From Corbicula japonica (Eukaryota > Mollusca > Bivalvia > Venerida > Cyrenidae), in contig JAZAYU010000264.1 in the NCBI GenBank assembly GCA_038501625.1, positions 310,001 through 374,000 on the forward strand: a stretch of 64,000 nucleotides of DNA. Reading direction: 5' to 3'. The notes beneath the pieces are model-generated. The model worked only from the letters and a program-made list of their open reading frames with translations. It searched no databases and had not been told where the DNA came from. Every line of letters starts with the position of its first letter. Position 1 is the stretch's first letter. Below are positions 13,119 to 25,099 of this stretch, piece by piece. The position numbers and the translations under genes are program-made.

Positions 13119-13732
13119 TCACACAGACCGGTAGCATCCAAGTTAAGAACATCGGAGACACGTGTCAATTTGGGTTGCGGTATCGCGTCAGAATTGGCGT
13201 ACGCATAAAAGGAAAAATGTAATTGGCTTGGATGGCAGTATTCAACATACACAATTTGCCAAAAATAGGTCAGTGAAATTTTGTTTGGCACTTGGAATGA
13301 TTCAAAGTAGCTATTAAGTTTCTGAAACATGAATCTAGCGATTTCTTAGCACTAGGACGTCTTGTACTTTTTGTAAACCAGTGACTATTAGCCTATGATT
13401 TGTAAATATTTATCTCTGACTGCGCATTTCTAGACAATTTATATCAAATTATTTGGTATAGCATTTCATTTTATCAGTACTGCGTTTTTATAAATGTATG
13501 TTAATAAACAAAAAGAAACACGTGTTCATTTGAACGATAACATTTCGAACTTAGCATGAGCGGAATATGTTTCTTACCAGAACAGAAGAGAACAAACTTT
13601 CAACTAACTCTTAGACACAAGAATATACCGTGCAAACTATAAACATTGAATATCGTTGACACGTGACATTAAAATGAGAAAAACAGTGACAAAAAAACAG
13701 CAAAAAAAGCAACAACAACAATAGCAAATCAT

Positions 13733-13758
13733 GAGAGAGAGAGAGAGAGAGAGAGAGG
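13733..13758. repeat. (GA)n microsatellite
   Basis: A run of about 13 GA dinucleotides lies in an A-rich, AGAA-rich stretch (13675-13795). Confidence 0.9.
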
Positions 13759-13999
13759 AAGGACGAAGCAATGAAAAAAGAAGAAGGAAGTGTCTGTAGC
13801 GAGCTCGAACACCAGGCAGCTGCGATTTGGTCCATGGCCTGCCACCGACTGTCAAAACCCTTCAAAGACATTGCACAATAAAATGATACTTTATTTCACA
13901 CAAAACAGCATCGCAATGAGTATCACGTACGTGAGGTGTCCCCGTTACCACTACCGGCTTGACTGGACCCCACTTATATTTTAATACTGCATGCAGTCT

Positions 14000-14260
14000 A
14001 TTGTCTATGACCAATTCGTCATGGCGATTGTGGTCAGTCAGTCAATTAACGCATCCAAATTAATTAACATGCAGAGAGTCGTCTAGTGCATTTTTCAGTA
14101 CGAATAATTAATTTTTCCATGTCATACATTCTGTATTTTATTTACCCGTACTGTCGTACATCTTCTGGTATGTGTATTCACGACGCTTTTAATTAACTAA
14201 TCATTACTTGACACTTGTAATCAACATTAGTTTCTCGTGTCAAACATATGGTTGTTTTGT
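14000..14260. promoter_or_regulatory. Homeodomain-motif-rich block
   Basis: Within 260 bp there are GTCAATTAACGC, AAATTAATTAACATGC, AATAATTAATTT, TTTTAATTAACTAATCATTA and GTAATCAACATTAG. This is a dense set of TAAT-type homeodomain sites without any repeat-family match. I infer a possible enhancer of the downstream Irx gene. Random AT-rich DNA also produces TAAT cores, so the call is weak without conservation data. Confidence 0.3.
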
Positions 14261-14801
14261 CTGGATCACATGTACGTAGTCACAAGGAAACCGATTTACT
14301 AATTATTGACCACTGGTCAAAATTTCGTCATTACTTATTTAGGAAATCCGGACGTTAAGAAATGTAGATTTAACTGGAGATCTGCGACAAAAGAAAAATA
14401 ATAATGCTTTTGGGTTATTTATAATTAATTATTAAAGCAGTAACAGCCGGATCCAAGATTTCTAGAAATGGGTTTCGTTTGGGGACAGTCTTAGGGTAGT
14501 TACATAATAATTTCCAACTCTCCGGTTGAATTCTATATGAACATTAAATAGTGCTGCCAAAAAAGGAGTTCGAGAGCAACTGAAACCTTATGGATCCGCC
14601 CATGGAACCTACTCTAAGAATGGTGACATCTCTGCCTGTGAATTGCAACAGGATGACACAGAAATCATTGGTTGAACCATTCTTCACCCGTAAGGTTTCT
14701 TTGAAGTTAGATTGTATTACGAAGTTTAAAGTGTGATAGACCTGGATATAAACATGTAGCGACGGAAAGAGACACGGATTAAACGGATTAAGAGATTTGA
14801 A

Positions 14802-14953
14802 CAGGGCTGAAGGTTATAAAACTGAGATTGGAAACCAGTCTCAAATCTCAAGCATCTGATTGGCTGAAATGGCTACCTGTCGCCATTTCAGCCAATCAGA
14901 TGCTTGAGATTTGAGACTGGTTTCCATGCTCAGCTTTATAACCTTGGGCACAG
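14802..14953. mobile_element. Fold-back MITE, copy 2 (opposite orientation)
   Basis: The outer ends are CAGGGCTGAAGG on the left and CCTTGGGCACAG on the right, the reverse of copy 1. The arms pair almost completely, apart from changes near the centre, which reads GGCTACCTGTCGCC. It lies only 94 bp from copy 3. The 94-bp interval contains a phrase also found near Rep-B copies (TTGTGCCATGTGGCGGCC). Confidence 0.93.
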
Positions 14954-15047
14954 GCTATGTCTTATTATCTTTTATTATTTTATATTGTTTGTGCCATGTG
15001 GCGGCCGTAGAAAGTCTCCCCGTACATACAATCAATTATATGGCCAT

Positions 15048-15180
15048 CTGTGCCCAAGGTTATAAAACTGAGCATGGAAACCAGTCTCAAATCTCAAATC
15101 GACTGGTCGCCATTTCAGCCAATCAGATGCTTGAGATTTGAGACTGGTTTCCAAACTCAGTTTTATAACCTTCAGCCCTG
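15048..15180. mobile_element. Fold-back MITE, copy 3, one arm shortened
   Basis: It starts CTGTGCCCAAGG and ends CCTTCAGCCCTG. About 22 bp are missing from the left arm, so CTCAAATCTCAAATCGACTGG runs straight into the centre, while the right arm is full length. The deletion is limited to one arm, next to the hairpin tip. Confidence 0.93.
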
Positions 15181-15908
15181 AAGGCCACTGAGCTCGATAC
15201 ATATATTTATGTAAATATTCAATATTTTGATATTTTTCTTGTTCGGTGAGTTTTAAAGTTCCTTTTCATATATTTATTTCTTTTTGGGAGTAAAGTGATA
15301 ATCAATACAAAAAGTCAAATATGGTCATTTCAAAACGGTGAAACTTAGAAAATTGACTTATGACGCGACAAATTCGTACACGTCAATGTGAATTTATATT
15401 ACATTATCTCAAGCGCTAGCATATACACTGAATTTTTCTGCATAGTTCATTATATATCGATATAAATATTGTAAATGACATATCAGTTGTAAATTATACG
15501 AGAACTTTGCTAAAATCTGTAAACATCTGAGCAATATTTTGTAAATGTCAATTGCAATGTCATTTAAAAGTACACATATTAGAATTTAACAGACCACAAC
15601 AAAGTAATTAGTTTATCATAGTATTTGGCTTTCACTTTGTGTTCAAACGCAAATCAAGTAACGTTTAATGTAGAGTAAAACAATATTTTAAGTACAGACA
15701 GTTTGCATGAAACAGGCGCAAAAAAGCGTCTCGTGATATAGTATTGGAATGGTCAACAATCGATTACTGCCCCTGATTTCATAATTTTCGTATTCGTATT
15801 CAATTGCGACATTTGAATTCAAATTCTCAGATACCCCTCTGTTTAGTTTCGCCAATTGTTTCAAATTATTTTAGCTAGTGATCGTTCGCCGTTGATAGTA
15901 TTAATCTC

Positions 15909-16110
15909 AAGGTTAAATGTTCACCGTCATATGCACAACATTGTTTAGGATGGATAAGAATAGTATTGTTTACTTATGTAGATATTGGGTTCGCTCAAAC
16001 CAGGGCTAGGGGCGTAGACACTATTAATGCTTATGAACAGGCTGAGTCAAACCTAGTCGGATTTATTTTTATACGTACCGTGTTTGGTGGTCTTCCAAGC
16101 TCTCCTTTTA
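15909..16110 (+). repeat. Rep-B copy, diverged
   Basis: Recognisable blocks are TGTTCACCGTCATATGCACA, CAGGGCTAGGGGCGTAGACA, TATGAACAGGCTGAGTCAAA and CGTGTTTGGTGG. The order is as in other copies. There is no open frame. Confidence 0.8.
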
Positions 16111-16261
16111 TAATCTATTTATAATGTTGTTTTTATTTACTTTACATAAAGCTGTTGTCGTCTAATTTAATTGAGAAAAGAAGTTAAATATGCCAAAAAC
16201 CGAAACCAGAAAGCACTGTTAACCCACATACAATTTTTAACAAGGCCAATTTAAAAATCAG

Positions 16262-16365
16262 ACACCACAAACAATTTAAGCAGATAATTCTTGGTGTTAC
16301 CCCTTCGGAACGCTCAGTGGCAAAACTTTTTTAAACCAGGTTCTAGGTTACATCCACTGTTAAAC
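16262..16365 (-). repeat. Rep-A fragment
   Basis: In reverse complement this is the middle of Rep-A. It carries the family's donor-like phrase AAACCAGGTTCTAGG, the GGCAAAA hairpin block and ACACCACAAACAATT. The outer parts of the repeat are missing. Confidence 0.7.
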
Positions 16366-16999
16366 ATGTCCCACCAAGAATGTTGAAGTGGCAGTTTTTG
16401 AATATATAACTAGTTAATAGCTTAAAAGTATATTGGCATTCATTTAAATATTGCTTCTGTTTCATTCATAACGCGCATTTCTGTTTCGGAAAGCTGTTTG
16501 CTTTCTATAATGTATCTTCAGACACCAAAAACCTGGTTCGGTGATTATAAATGTAATTTATTGGGTCTTAAAAATTACTCACGAACCATAAAATTCAATC
16601 CCTTAATACGAAACTGTGTCGTTATTAGAAAAGTATTGTCATTTTCCCTGTGTTATTAACGTCGAATACAATTCTCCTTAACTTCGTGACAATCTGCCAG
16701 TGTGCCATATAAATTCAATTTTCCGGTATCACTTGATTAATTAATCACACAAAGTGACAATGCTAATGAATTTAATACCAACTACAGAAGATACACAAAA
16801 AGAAACTAATACAAATACTCAATGGTACTTTGATACTGCTAAATTCCCCAAATCCCGTTGGGATATTTCGGAGACGAAGGGGCCACGAGATAATTAACAA
16901 TCTGCATATTATTGTTTTTCTCGGAAGTGTATTTATGAATATCGTTAAGCTAAGAACTTTTTAGGATATTTGATGAATTTCAACCACTTGACCACCCGT

Positions 17000-17475
17000 C
17001 TTAAAGAAATATCCATCATTGAAATTAACCCTTCTCGAGAAAACAATATTGACGGGACTAGGAACCAATCCGTCTTCTGCTCAAGTGACCTTTAGCTGTT
17101 TGCAAAACAATTGTATCGATTCAGGAAAACTAACAGTCTCCAGAGGCGTTTTCCGCTATGCAAATAATGTTTTCCAAGAAGTGACATATTAAAAGGTGTA
17201 AGAACTTCATGAAACTTGCACTGATCATTAGCAAGTCTTTAGCGACGGAAGTGACGCCATTGAATTAATTCGCACATTCGTATACCTTTGGGAGCTTTCG
17301 TTTCGGCAATGTTGAATTAGTGTCACAACAAGAACAAATTAGCGCTCCTTTATTGAACATTCAATCATTTCGTAAACGTTTTTCTCCTCAAATAAATTTT
17401 GAGCTAATTATCTCCTTGTCACAGACTTTTGTCAATTGTTCTGCGCCTAATTAGAATTGTAGGCACATATTTAAA
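17000..17475. promoter_or_regulatory. Strong enhancer-like block with perfect octamer
   Basis: This repeat-free block has a perfect POU octamer ATGCAAAT at 17158-17165 (in GCTATGCAAATAATG). TAATTA homeodomain cores lie at 17405-17410 and 17448-17453, and there are several ACAAT/ATTGT Sox-type cores (for example AAACAATTGTATCGATTC). Base composition is more even than in the flanks. It lies about 32 kb upstream of the Irx start. I infer a candidate neural or ectodermal enhancer; conservation is untested. Confidence 0.45.
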
Positions 17476-18359
17476 ACAAACAGAACAGAAACAGCCAGCA
17501 AACCATTCGCAATACTGGCATCTTAAACCTACCATGGTTTGGCTGAGATCCTTAAACAATCCCATAAAAGAACACCTATTGGAGGATATGGAACTCAGGA
17601 ATTGTTAAATACAAAGAGAAACCTGAATTATGTGTATTTTCTGATGTCTTTTGTTCTATCGTGGGGTTGTTTATTTAATTACTGAGGTCATAGAATACAT
17701 TTCTTTTTTTCTTACCCGTATCTGAAAAAGTACTGTAACTACGAATTTTTTCCACATATTATTTAACATTATTTAAATCTTCAGTATTCACGTGAAAGTT
17801 AGTAAGCTTGTGATTATTTTCTCTGCTCTTGTGTTTTACTTATCCGTATATATGTTTTCTGAATGTTTTTCTTCAAAATATACGTATTTTACTTATGATC
17901 TTGATTGAAAGTATATTTGAAATTGTGCGGTATTTACGTATTTCTTCTACGTTAATATTGATATTCAACATTATTTAAATGTGAAAGTTAAAAATTGTAT
18001 GCGCTAATTATCAGCTCTCGTATTTTACTTATCCATATATATGATACTTTTCTTTTAGTATTTGGAAATCGTTTTTGACGGCAAAACTTACAGCTGCAGT
18101 GCGAATAGTTTAAGTTGTCGTCTTATGACAAGCTGATTTAAAAACTATTCACATGGATAGTTAAACTAATTGCCGGAAACATAAATTCTCTAAAGCACCT
18201 GTGGTAATTTTCAATTTGCTATCATCCCTCAATCAATTTCAGCTTAGGAAATCACTGAAATCCAATTCAAAAAACATGTCGGTCAGCCTTTCAAAATATA
18301 TTGTGGGAATTTATGTAATTCTAACATGTTTTTCGCATTTTCGAGTGTTATTTTCGCTT

Positions 18360-19080
18360 TGGTCGTTTGCACGTGTTTAATACGGTTGAAAGTATTCAAC
18401 TTTTTAAATTGCTATTACCAATAAAAAGAGCATTTGGCCTCTCAACATGCTTAACAAATGACACTCTCAATGACGACCACCATGTTTTTGTATTATTCCG
18501 CAGCAGAGAAAGTAGTTCCAGCGTGAAAGGTCTGTTTCTTTATTCAGCGGCTGTCCACTTAATTCAATCGGCTAAATGACACTGTCGTAAATAAGATTAC
18601 AAAAATGACAATGGCCGATGGAGAATTATTACATTATTTAACTACACGTTGAAATATGGGTCTTATCCACTAAATGTCTAAACGTGATAATTGTATTCTT
18701 CAAATTAATCAACGTTAGGGGTGATCATTGCACAATTACAGGCAGAGCAATAATAGCTTTATTTGTCAAAGCGTTTTCAGACATTGACGTTTCAATTTTG
18801 CGAAGACGTCTTGATCATGATGGATTGGTAAAAGATGGTCTCTCGCAGCGGGACAGACAAAAGGAAGGCTTAAACACAACCCTGACACCTGGAGATAGGG
18901 CATAAATAGGCAAAATCCGATGAAAAGTGTAATTACGCTGTTAAAGCTGTAGTGTGCGATCTCTACGGGGTCGGATGAGCAATGTGATACCTTTAATTGG
19001 AACGATTTGAGACTTCATCAATCGCGACTATCACAGAAAGCTGGACGACTTTTATATGATAATTGCAAGTGTTTAGCATG
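18360..19080. promoter_or_regulatory. Enhancer-like low-repeat block
   Basis: About 700 bp of balanced composition lack Rep-A, Rep-B or MITE sequence although both flanks contain such repeats. Motif-like phrases include GTGATCATTGCACAATTACA, AAAGTGTAATTACGCTG, GATACCTTTAATTGG and TCATCAATCGCGAC. Lack of insertions in a repeat-dense desert is weak evidence for constraint. Two short open frames inside have no recognisable domains. Confidence 0.4.
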
Positions 19081-19135
19081 GTTTCCTATCAAACCAAATA
19101 AGCGTAATGTATGTACTCTCGATGTCACTTATTAC

Positions 19136-19879
19136 TACCCATGAACAGGTTAAATCAGAGACTGCGGTATTTCCATATTTTGTGTGTTCGGTGGTTTTCA
19201 ATGTACCCTATTCATCAACTGTAAGCACTTATTTGAATCAAATGTTATTGTGCATGTATCTGCTATTTCTTTCATTATTAATTAGGCATTTCATCACAAA
19301 GTTGCATCAAAATTTCATTCTGATTGTTTAACTGCTGTCTACCACTGAAGGACAGACTGGGTTGGAGCTGTTGATATCATTGTATCCGATTTCTCATGTC
19401 TTATCAAGATAATTAATCCTCGTCGCTGCTAGGTGAAATGCTACTTTAGGTATTTTTCTTTTTTTTCATTATTTCCTGAAGGCGTTCCATTAAAATAAAT
19501 ACTGAACCGAGCCTGCAATCTTCTCTTACTTGTCGTGCTTGGTGGCTTTTAAAGTTTCCTTTTCATCTATTGTAAGCAGTAGTTCGTATTAAAGGTTACT
19601 GTTCCTGTATCTGCTATATCGTGTATTATTAAGTACGCATGTCATCACAATGTTGCGTTTTCACTGTTTTTACTGCTTTCTACCTCTGAAGGACAGACTT
19701 GGTTGGAGCAATTAATATGTTTTTGTAACAGATTTCTTATTTAATCTGCAGATGATAAATCATCGTTGCGGTTGGTAATTTAAGTTATCAATTATTAATT
19801 TTGAAATGCTAATGCTACCATATATGTATTTTCCTTGTTATTATTTTCTGACGAAGTTCCATTAAAATAAATACTGAAC
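19136..19879 (+). repeat. 372-bp tandem duplication including the Rep-B tail
   Basis: TAAAATAAATACTGAAC occurs at 19491 and 19863, 372 bp apart. Upstream of each is the same series of blocks: TTCGGTGGTTTTCAATG or its relative, CTGTAAGCA, TGTATCTGCTAT, CTGAAGGACAGACT, GGTTGGAGC and TTTCTCATG. Each unit begins with the 3' part of Rep-B, so a Rep-B-containing segment was duplicated and then diverged. Confidence 0.82.
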
Positions 19880-20017
19880 AGATATATATTTGTTAAACAC
19901 ATCGTAAATGGTCATTTCTAAAAGTATAGCATCGTATAAGCCTGGAAGTGGAATAAATGCTTTCTTGAAACTTGAGGTGTCCAAATAGGGGATTAAATTT
20001 TTCTCTACCATTCTTTT

Positions 20018-20300
20018 ATCTGGGGACCATACGCCGCTGAACATGTAATGGTATTAATCTGAAAATACCGCATTGAAGGTTCCATGTTCACCGTCATATG
20101 CATACCATCGTTTGGGATGGATCAAACTTGTACTGTTTATTGGTGTAAATATTGAGTTGCGCTCAACCCGGGGCTAGGCGGCGTGGGTAGTAATATACAT
20201 TTCCATTACTGCCCTTGAACAGGCTCAATCAAACCGAGCCTGCAATATTTTCATATTTGTCGTGTTTGTCGGCTTTCAACGTTCCCTTTTCATATATTTT
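20018..20300 (+). repeat. Rep-B copy, near full length
   Basis: This copy shows the extended 5' part (GGGGACCATACGCCGCTGAA, ATTAATCTGAAAATACCGC). The core follows: GGTTCCATGTTCACCGTC, GTAAATATTGAGTTGCGCTC, CCCGGGGCTAGGCGGCGTGG and GAACAGGCTCAATCAAACCG. It ends near GGCTTTCAACGTTCCC. It is a good reference copy for the family. Confidence 0.88.
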
Positions 20301-21194
20301 TGTCAACCCCTTTCTCCACTTTCTGACTAACTCAGTGCATATACTGATGTATATGTGACGTAACCGTAAAGTAAAGAATTTAAATTAACAAACAATAAAG
20401 TACATTTTAAGTTTCAAACCATTGTTAAATTATTCTTGCGGCTTCCCCTCAGTTCATCCACCTTTTGATTTGATTTATGTTTAAATACTTTCTTTTTATT
20501 TCGTAAAAGGTTATCTTGTAATAAACTAATAATTATACGTATGTTCCTTTTGAAATTTTGACATGTACAAATTGATGCCATGTCATTTAATGATTGCTTT
20601 TCACAATTATGCACATAAATATACTTTCATAAATTAACTAGATTTGCATAATAACATATACTTTAAAATCATTAATATTCGCGACGAAATATAGAACTGT
20701 TCATACACGTACTTTTTAGAAGATCGAAACCACGAATTTTGCTACCAACAAAAATCCCTTTTTTCCAGAAAACCACGACATGTTATGCCCAAGAAAATTA
20801 ATGCATTTACAGAACATGTATAAGAGAGTGTGTGAACTGAACGTTATATAGATCTAAAATGTGGTTTAAAAAAGTTATTTATGTTCTAATAAATGGATTA
20901 CAAATACGAGGATCTTTTTTGAGACTGTCTTGTTAATTAACGGCTCAAGGATTTGCTGTTAAAAGGTACGCATCTATAAAAAATATCCAAAAATACAAAT
21001 TTTAAATGAATTTTTGGGTTAATGGATGTTGAGCATTTCACAACTTTCACTATGCTTACCCCTTTGAAAGCACGACGTGGCAGGAGTTTGAAAGTTTATG
21101 AAGGTTTATGGGGAAATCTTTTCTTTAAAAAACCTAAAAGCTCGATTTGTTTCTTTTATCCCTGTCATCGTGTTCTTGCTCATTTGACTCCAAG

Positions 21195-21605
21195 GACTAT
21201 GGTCTCGGTAAAATCATCGAGTACTCGCCCATTTTGCTTTGCAATGCTATTAACTTCTTATGTTTGATATGTTTGTGTGCTTTTGCATTCAACATTGTTA
21301 AGCTGATGGGCGAGTTGGAGTTATTTCACCAAGACAACATGTACTTGTTTGTTGATATGAGAACCTGTTGGGGCAAGTGTGAGGTTGGTGCACCCTAGAA
21401 CCTAGTATAAACCCCCCAGTGGCAATTCGTTTTTGCCACTGACCGTTCCAATGCGGTAATTATGTCGTTAATTGTTTGTGGCGTATTATTTGAATTGAAA
21501 TACTGTTAACATGCTCTCTTTTTCTCTCTTCTTTATCGCTGCGTGGGGAGGATGTGCTTTGTGAGTGTGGCGATTCCTGATATGTATACTTCACTTTTTT
21601 TATTC
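21195..21605 (+). repeat. Rep-A copy, near full length
   Basis: Rep-A block order here: ATGGTCTCGGTAAAATCAT, TTTGTGTGCTTTTGCATTC, TTGGAGTTATTTCACCAAGA, GAACCTGTTGGGGCAAGTG, GGTTGGTGCACCCTAGAACC, a short hairpin (AGTGGCAA...TTGCCACT), TCGTTAATTGTTTGTGGCG, GCGTGGGGAGGATGTG, and the terminal block CCTGATATGCATACTTCAC. There is no conserved reading frame. It could be a SINE-like or non-autonomous DNA element; I cannot assign a class. Confidence 0.85.
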
Positions 21606-21619
21606 ATTTTATACGATTT

Positions 21620-21775
21620 AATTCATCTCAAACTTAACCCGGGGTTAGTCGGAGTGGGCAGTAATGTGCATTTCCATTACCCTCTATGAACAGGCTCAAT
21701 TTAATCGAGCCTGTAATATTTTCATATTCGTCGTGTTCTGTGACTTTCAAACTTCAATATTCATCTATTTTAACT
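21620..21775 (+). repeat. Rep-B copy, partial
   Basis: The 3' two thirds of Rep-B follow Rep-A at once: ACCCGGGGTTAGTCGGAGTG, CATTTCCATTACCCTC, GAACAGGCTCAATTTAATCG and TTCGTCGTGTTCTGTG. The same Rep-A/Rep-B adjacency occurs elsewhere, which suggests that both are parts of one longer element. Confidence 0.8.
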
Positions 21776-22819
21776 ACTTCTGCCTTTTTATTTGTAACCA
21801 AAACGTTATTCAAGTCTGTTCTCTATGTGTGATTTCCGTCTGCTTAATTGATGATCACAGGCAAATAACTCTTTAAAATATTAAAAATTACATACCAAAA
21901 GTAATCTCAAGTATTTTAATATCATTTGTACAGATTTATTAAGAACATGTTTGTTTCTGCACTCCTAAATGAACAAAAAAGTGGTGAAGATTTGCAGTTT
22001 GCACGTTTGCGAATTAAATTATCAAAGAATTGATTCTGTAACGAGAAAATTTGTTATCAATTTGCACTTCATAATTGTAATGTATGCAGTTACTTGTATT
22101 TGTAAATGTTTATTGCTTGTCTTTGTATATTCTTTTAAGTTTAATTTTAGTATAGAAAGTTTGCTATAAATTGAATTAAGTATGATTTTTGCAGGAACTT
22201 CCATGGGCAAGTTCAAAGACTGATACTACAACATGAGGATGCTGCTATACATTTGAAACTTGTATTTTATGGGTTAGCCACTTAGGTTTACACATGGAAA
22301 AGTGTTTTAGTCCAGGTCAGGTACGATAAAATGAAGCAGTCGTAAAAGTGCTTGTCAAGATGTTTTGTAAAATGTTCTTGAATTTATTATTAGTTGATTG
22401 GTATGTTAAAACACGTTAATCTTATTATCTAGCCGTGAGAAAATGTAATATTTTTGTTTTAAAAGGATTCACGAATTAGATAGGGACATTTAACTGAAAA
22501 CATACTTAAGATAAAATCTTTTTGTTTGAATATTAATATACAATATTATAAACTATGTAAAACAATAGAGCACCTGTTATGACAAGATCGTTTTTTGGTT
22601 TATGCATGACCTAGAGGGTCTCAGTAGCATAATCCCGAAATAAAATAACAAATATGATTATGTCGTGTTATGTGTTTTTTGTTTGATTTGATATGTTTTA
22701 TGTCTATTTATTAGAATATTTGATCAGCTTTTTTATTCATGCTGTAGAGTTCTTCCTAATTTTAAACCAGGTGCTCTGCACCCAGTATGGTCATTGGCTA
22801 CCTACCTTGACAATGCCGT

Positions 22820-23325
22820 AAGCTTCTTATGTTCTATGTATTTGTGTGCTTTTGCAGGCAGCATTTTCTAGTAGATGGGTAAGTTGGACTACATTTACCA
22901 GGGCCCAAGATCATAAAACTAAGTTTTGAGATCAGTCTCAAATCTCAAGGATCTGATTGGCTGAAATGGCGACTGGTCGCCATTTCAGCCAATCATATCC
23001 TTGAGATTTGAGACTGATCTCCAGATTTAGTTTTATGATCTTGGGCACAGGGCAATATGCGCTTTGTGTTTGTTCAGATGAGAACCTGTGGTTGAAGTGA
23101 GAGGTTGTTTCATTTATAGAATCGTGTTTAAACCCCTTTTGCCACTGACCCTTACATGGCTTTAACTCCAGTTTTTCTCTTTTCGTTAATTGTGTTATCG
23201 TTTTGAAAATAATCATAGTATAAACCCATGCTCTCGTTTTTCATCAATACTTTTTTCTGACTGTGTTGGTGGCTCTGTTTTTATTTGGCTATTCCTGATA
23301 TGCACTTTTGGCTTTTTTAGTTAAA
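22820..23325 (+). repeat. Rep-A copy interrupted by fold-back MITE
   Basis: Rep-A blocks are visible on both sides of the MITE at 22899-23050. GTGTGCTTTTGCAGGCAGC and GTTGGACTACATTTACCA lie before it. GATGAGAACCTGTGGTTGAA, TTTTGCCACTGACC and TTCGTTAATTGTGTTATCG lie after it, ending GCTATTCCTGATATGC. The MITE is therefore younger than this Rep-A copy. Confidence 0.8.
22899..23050. mobile_element. Fold-back MITE, copy 4 (variant subfamily)
   Basis: This is an almost perfect hairpin nested in Rep-A. Compared with copies 1-3 it carries matched changes in both arms. ATCAGTCTC pairs with GAGACTGAT (others ACCAGTCTC / GAGACTGGT). AAGGATC pairs with the changed partner ATCCTT (others AAGCATC / GATGCTT). 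The TATAAAAC block is changed to CATAAAAC with its partner GTTTTATG. Pairing is kept although the sequence differs. Confidence 0.93.
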
Positions 23326-25099
23326 CCCTGCCTTTAATAACATTTTCTTTGTTTATATCGACTTGCTCCGTACTTTATCGTACTGGAAAAAAACTTTCAT
23401 TAACTTCATAGACGTGTTGTTTTTGTTGTTTTTTCGTCCATGTATTTATAATTTGATATTCGCACTTGTCCAGTTGGGTCAGACTGTTATTGTTTTCATA
23501 AATGTTAATATAGTAATAAATTTATTTAGCAGCACAGGATCAGTTAGACAGCCAACTTTATCTAAGGAATACACCTTATTAAACTGCGCTATGCAATTCA
23601 GATGAATACAGGCCAGTCGGAGAAACAATCCCATTCATTGTAATAAAGTTTCTAAAGTCATCTAGAAAATTTATTTCGAACCGCATAAGAGATTTATTTG
23701 TAGAATCAAATATATAAACAGTGGCAGTGGTTTCATTTAACTCGGGAGATGACCCTTTGACTTGGAATTTCCAAAATCCCTCGCTTTGACAACTATAATG
23801 TTTGTTAGTCATTTTTCCTTATATTAAGGGTATTTTCTATTAACTAAAAGAATCCAATAAAAATTATGAAAATGACTATTGAGATTCAGGAGTTAGTTTG
23901 TAAAATTATATAAAGAGCACCACCAAAGAACATGTATATTAAAAGCAATAATAACCCGTGCATCATTAATACTGATAACATTTAAACTATTTGGAGTCAA
24001 AAATAGTATTATAATTTTAGACAATGCGCTTCCGTCGTAAGGTCAAAATTAAATCATATCTGGGATAATTTTTATTTGTATATTTAATGAAGTTTTTGAT
24101 GTGCATATTATTTTTTGTTTATAGGCATGACTTTACGTTACCTATAATTTAATCCATTACTTTTACATTCCCCTAGTATGTTTTGCAGTTTTAATAGTAC
24201 ACATTATTTATGGATAATTTGCCCCCAAACCCTTACCTTTACCCTAGTAGTTTGAAAATTTATCTCAATGTAAACAGATTAAAGATAAAGGGAAATTAGT
24301 GACGCTCAAAATGTGAGGCAAAAGTCCCGTTGTTTATGCATTCGTAAAAACCTGTAAATATGACATCTGTCTTAATTTGAATATTGTTAATTGAAAAAAG
24401 ATGGGCAATCTCACAATTGTCTTTATTTGTTTTAAGATAATACATGTCTCTTCCTGGCCAGAAGCCATGCTGAGTACTGTTTCCTTTATTAGAACCAGCA
24501 TAATGATTGCAAATAATGAGATTTGATCTAGATGTATGGTTCATATGTCAAATCGGTGTAATGTATCGGTAATTCGAACGTATTAATATATGTAAAAAGC
24601 GATTTGCGCCCGAAGAGACAAACAGAGGTTAACGCTTAACGAATATATCTATTATATTGTAACGCATTAAAGAAATTAAAAATGTTTCTAGATTTCCTAG
24701 ATGGATAACAATACAATACGTAAAGTAAGTATGCAAGATAAGTAGAGTGATTTAAAGAATATGATGGCGATTTGTTATTCAACAGTGCACTTTATAAATA
24801 TAGTTCAGTAAAAAATAAAAAAAAAATCACATGTAAATATTAGTTGGTTAAACAAGGGGTCATTTTCGCATGTTCTCTTGGCTATTGCTGATATTCATAT
24901 TTAACTTTTTTCTAAAAACACCGGAAGACATATTAGTAACTATAATGCTTGTCAGATAAATATATGAGGTTACTTAAGGAGTTCCAAACAGTGCAAATGT
25001 AAAAATATAACTAATATGTTGCGGTCGATTGTCAAATTAATGTCGGGTTTTAAATTTTCTGAAATTGAAACCGATAGTAGATGTGAAAAGAGACTTTCT

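Noticed and set aside
13611..13871. Minus-strand frames of 86 and 72 codons with serine/leucine runs
   Set aside because: They are translations of the GA microsatellite and its A-rich flanks in two frames.
14911..15141. Plus-strand 76-codon frame starting with a hydrophobic segment
   Set aside because: It begins and ends in fold-back MITE sequence; the same C-terminal residues (SANQMLEI) appear in other MITE-derived frames.
22938..23216. Minus-strand 92-codon frame
   Set aside because: It is made of fold-back MITE plus Rep-A sequence.
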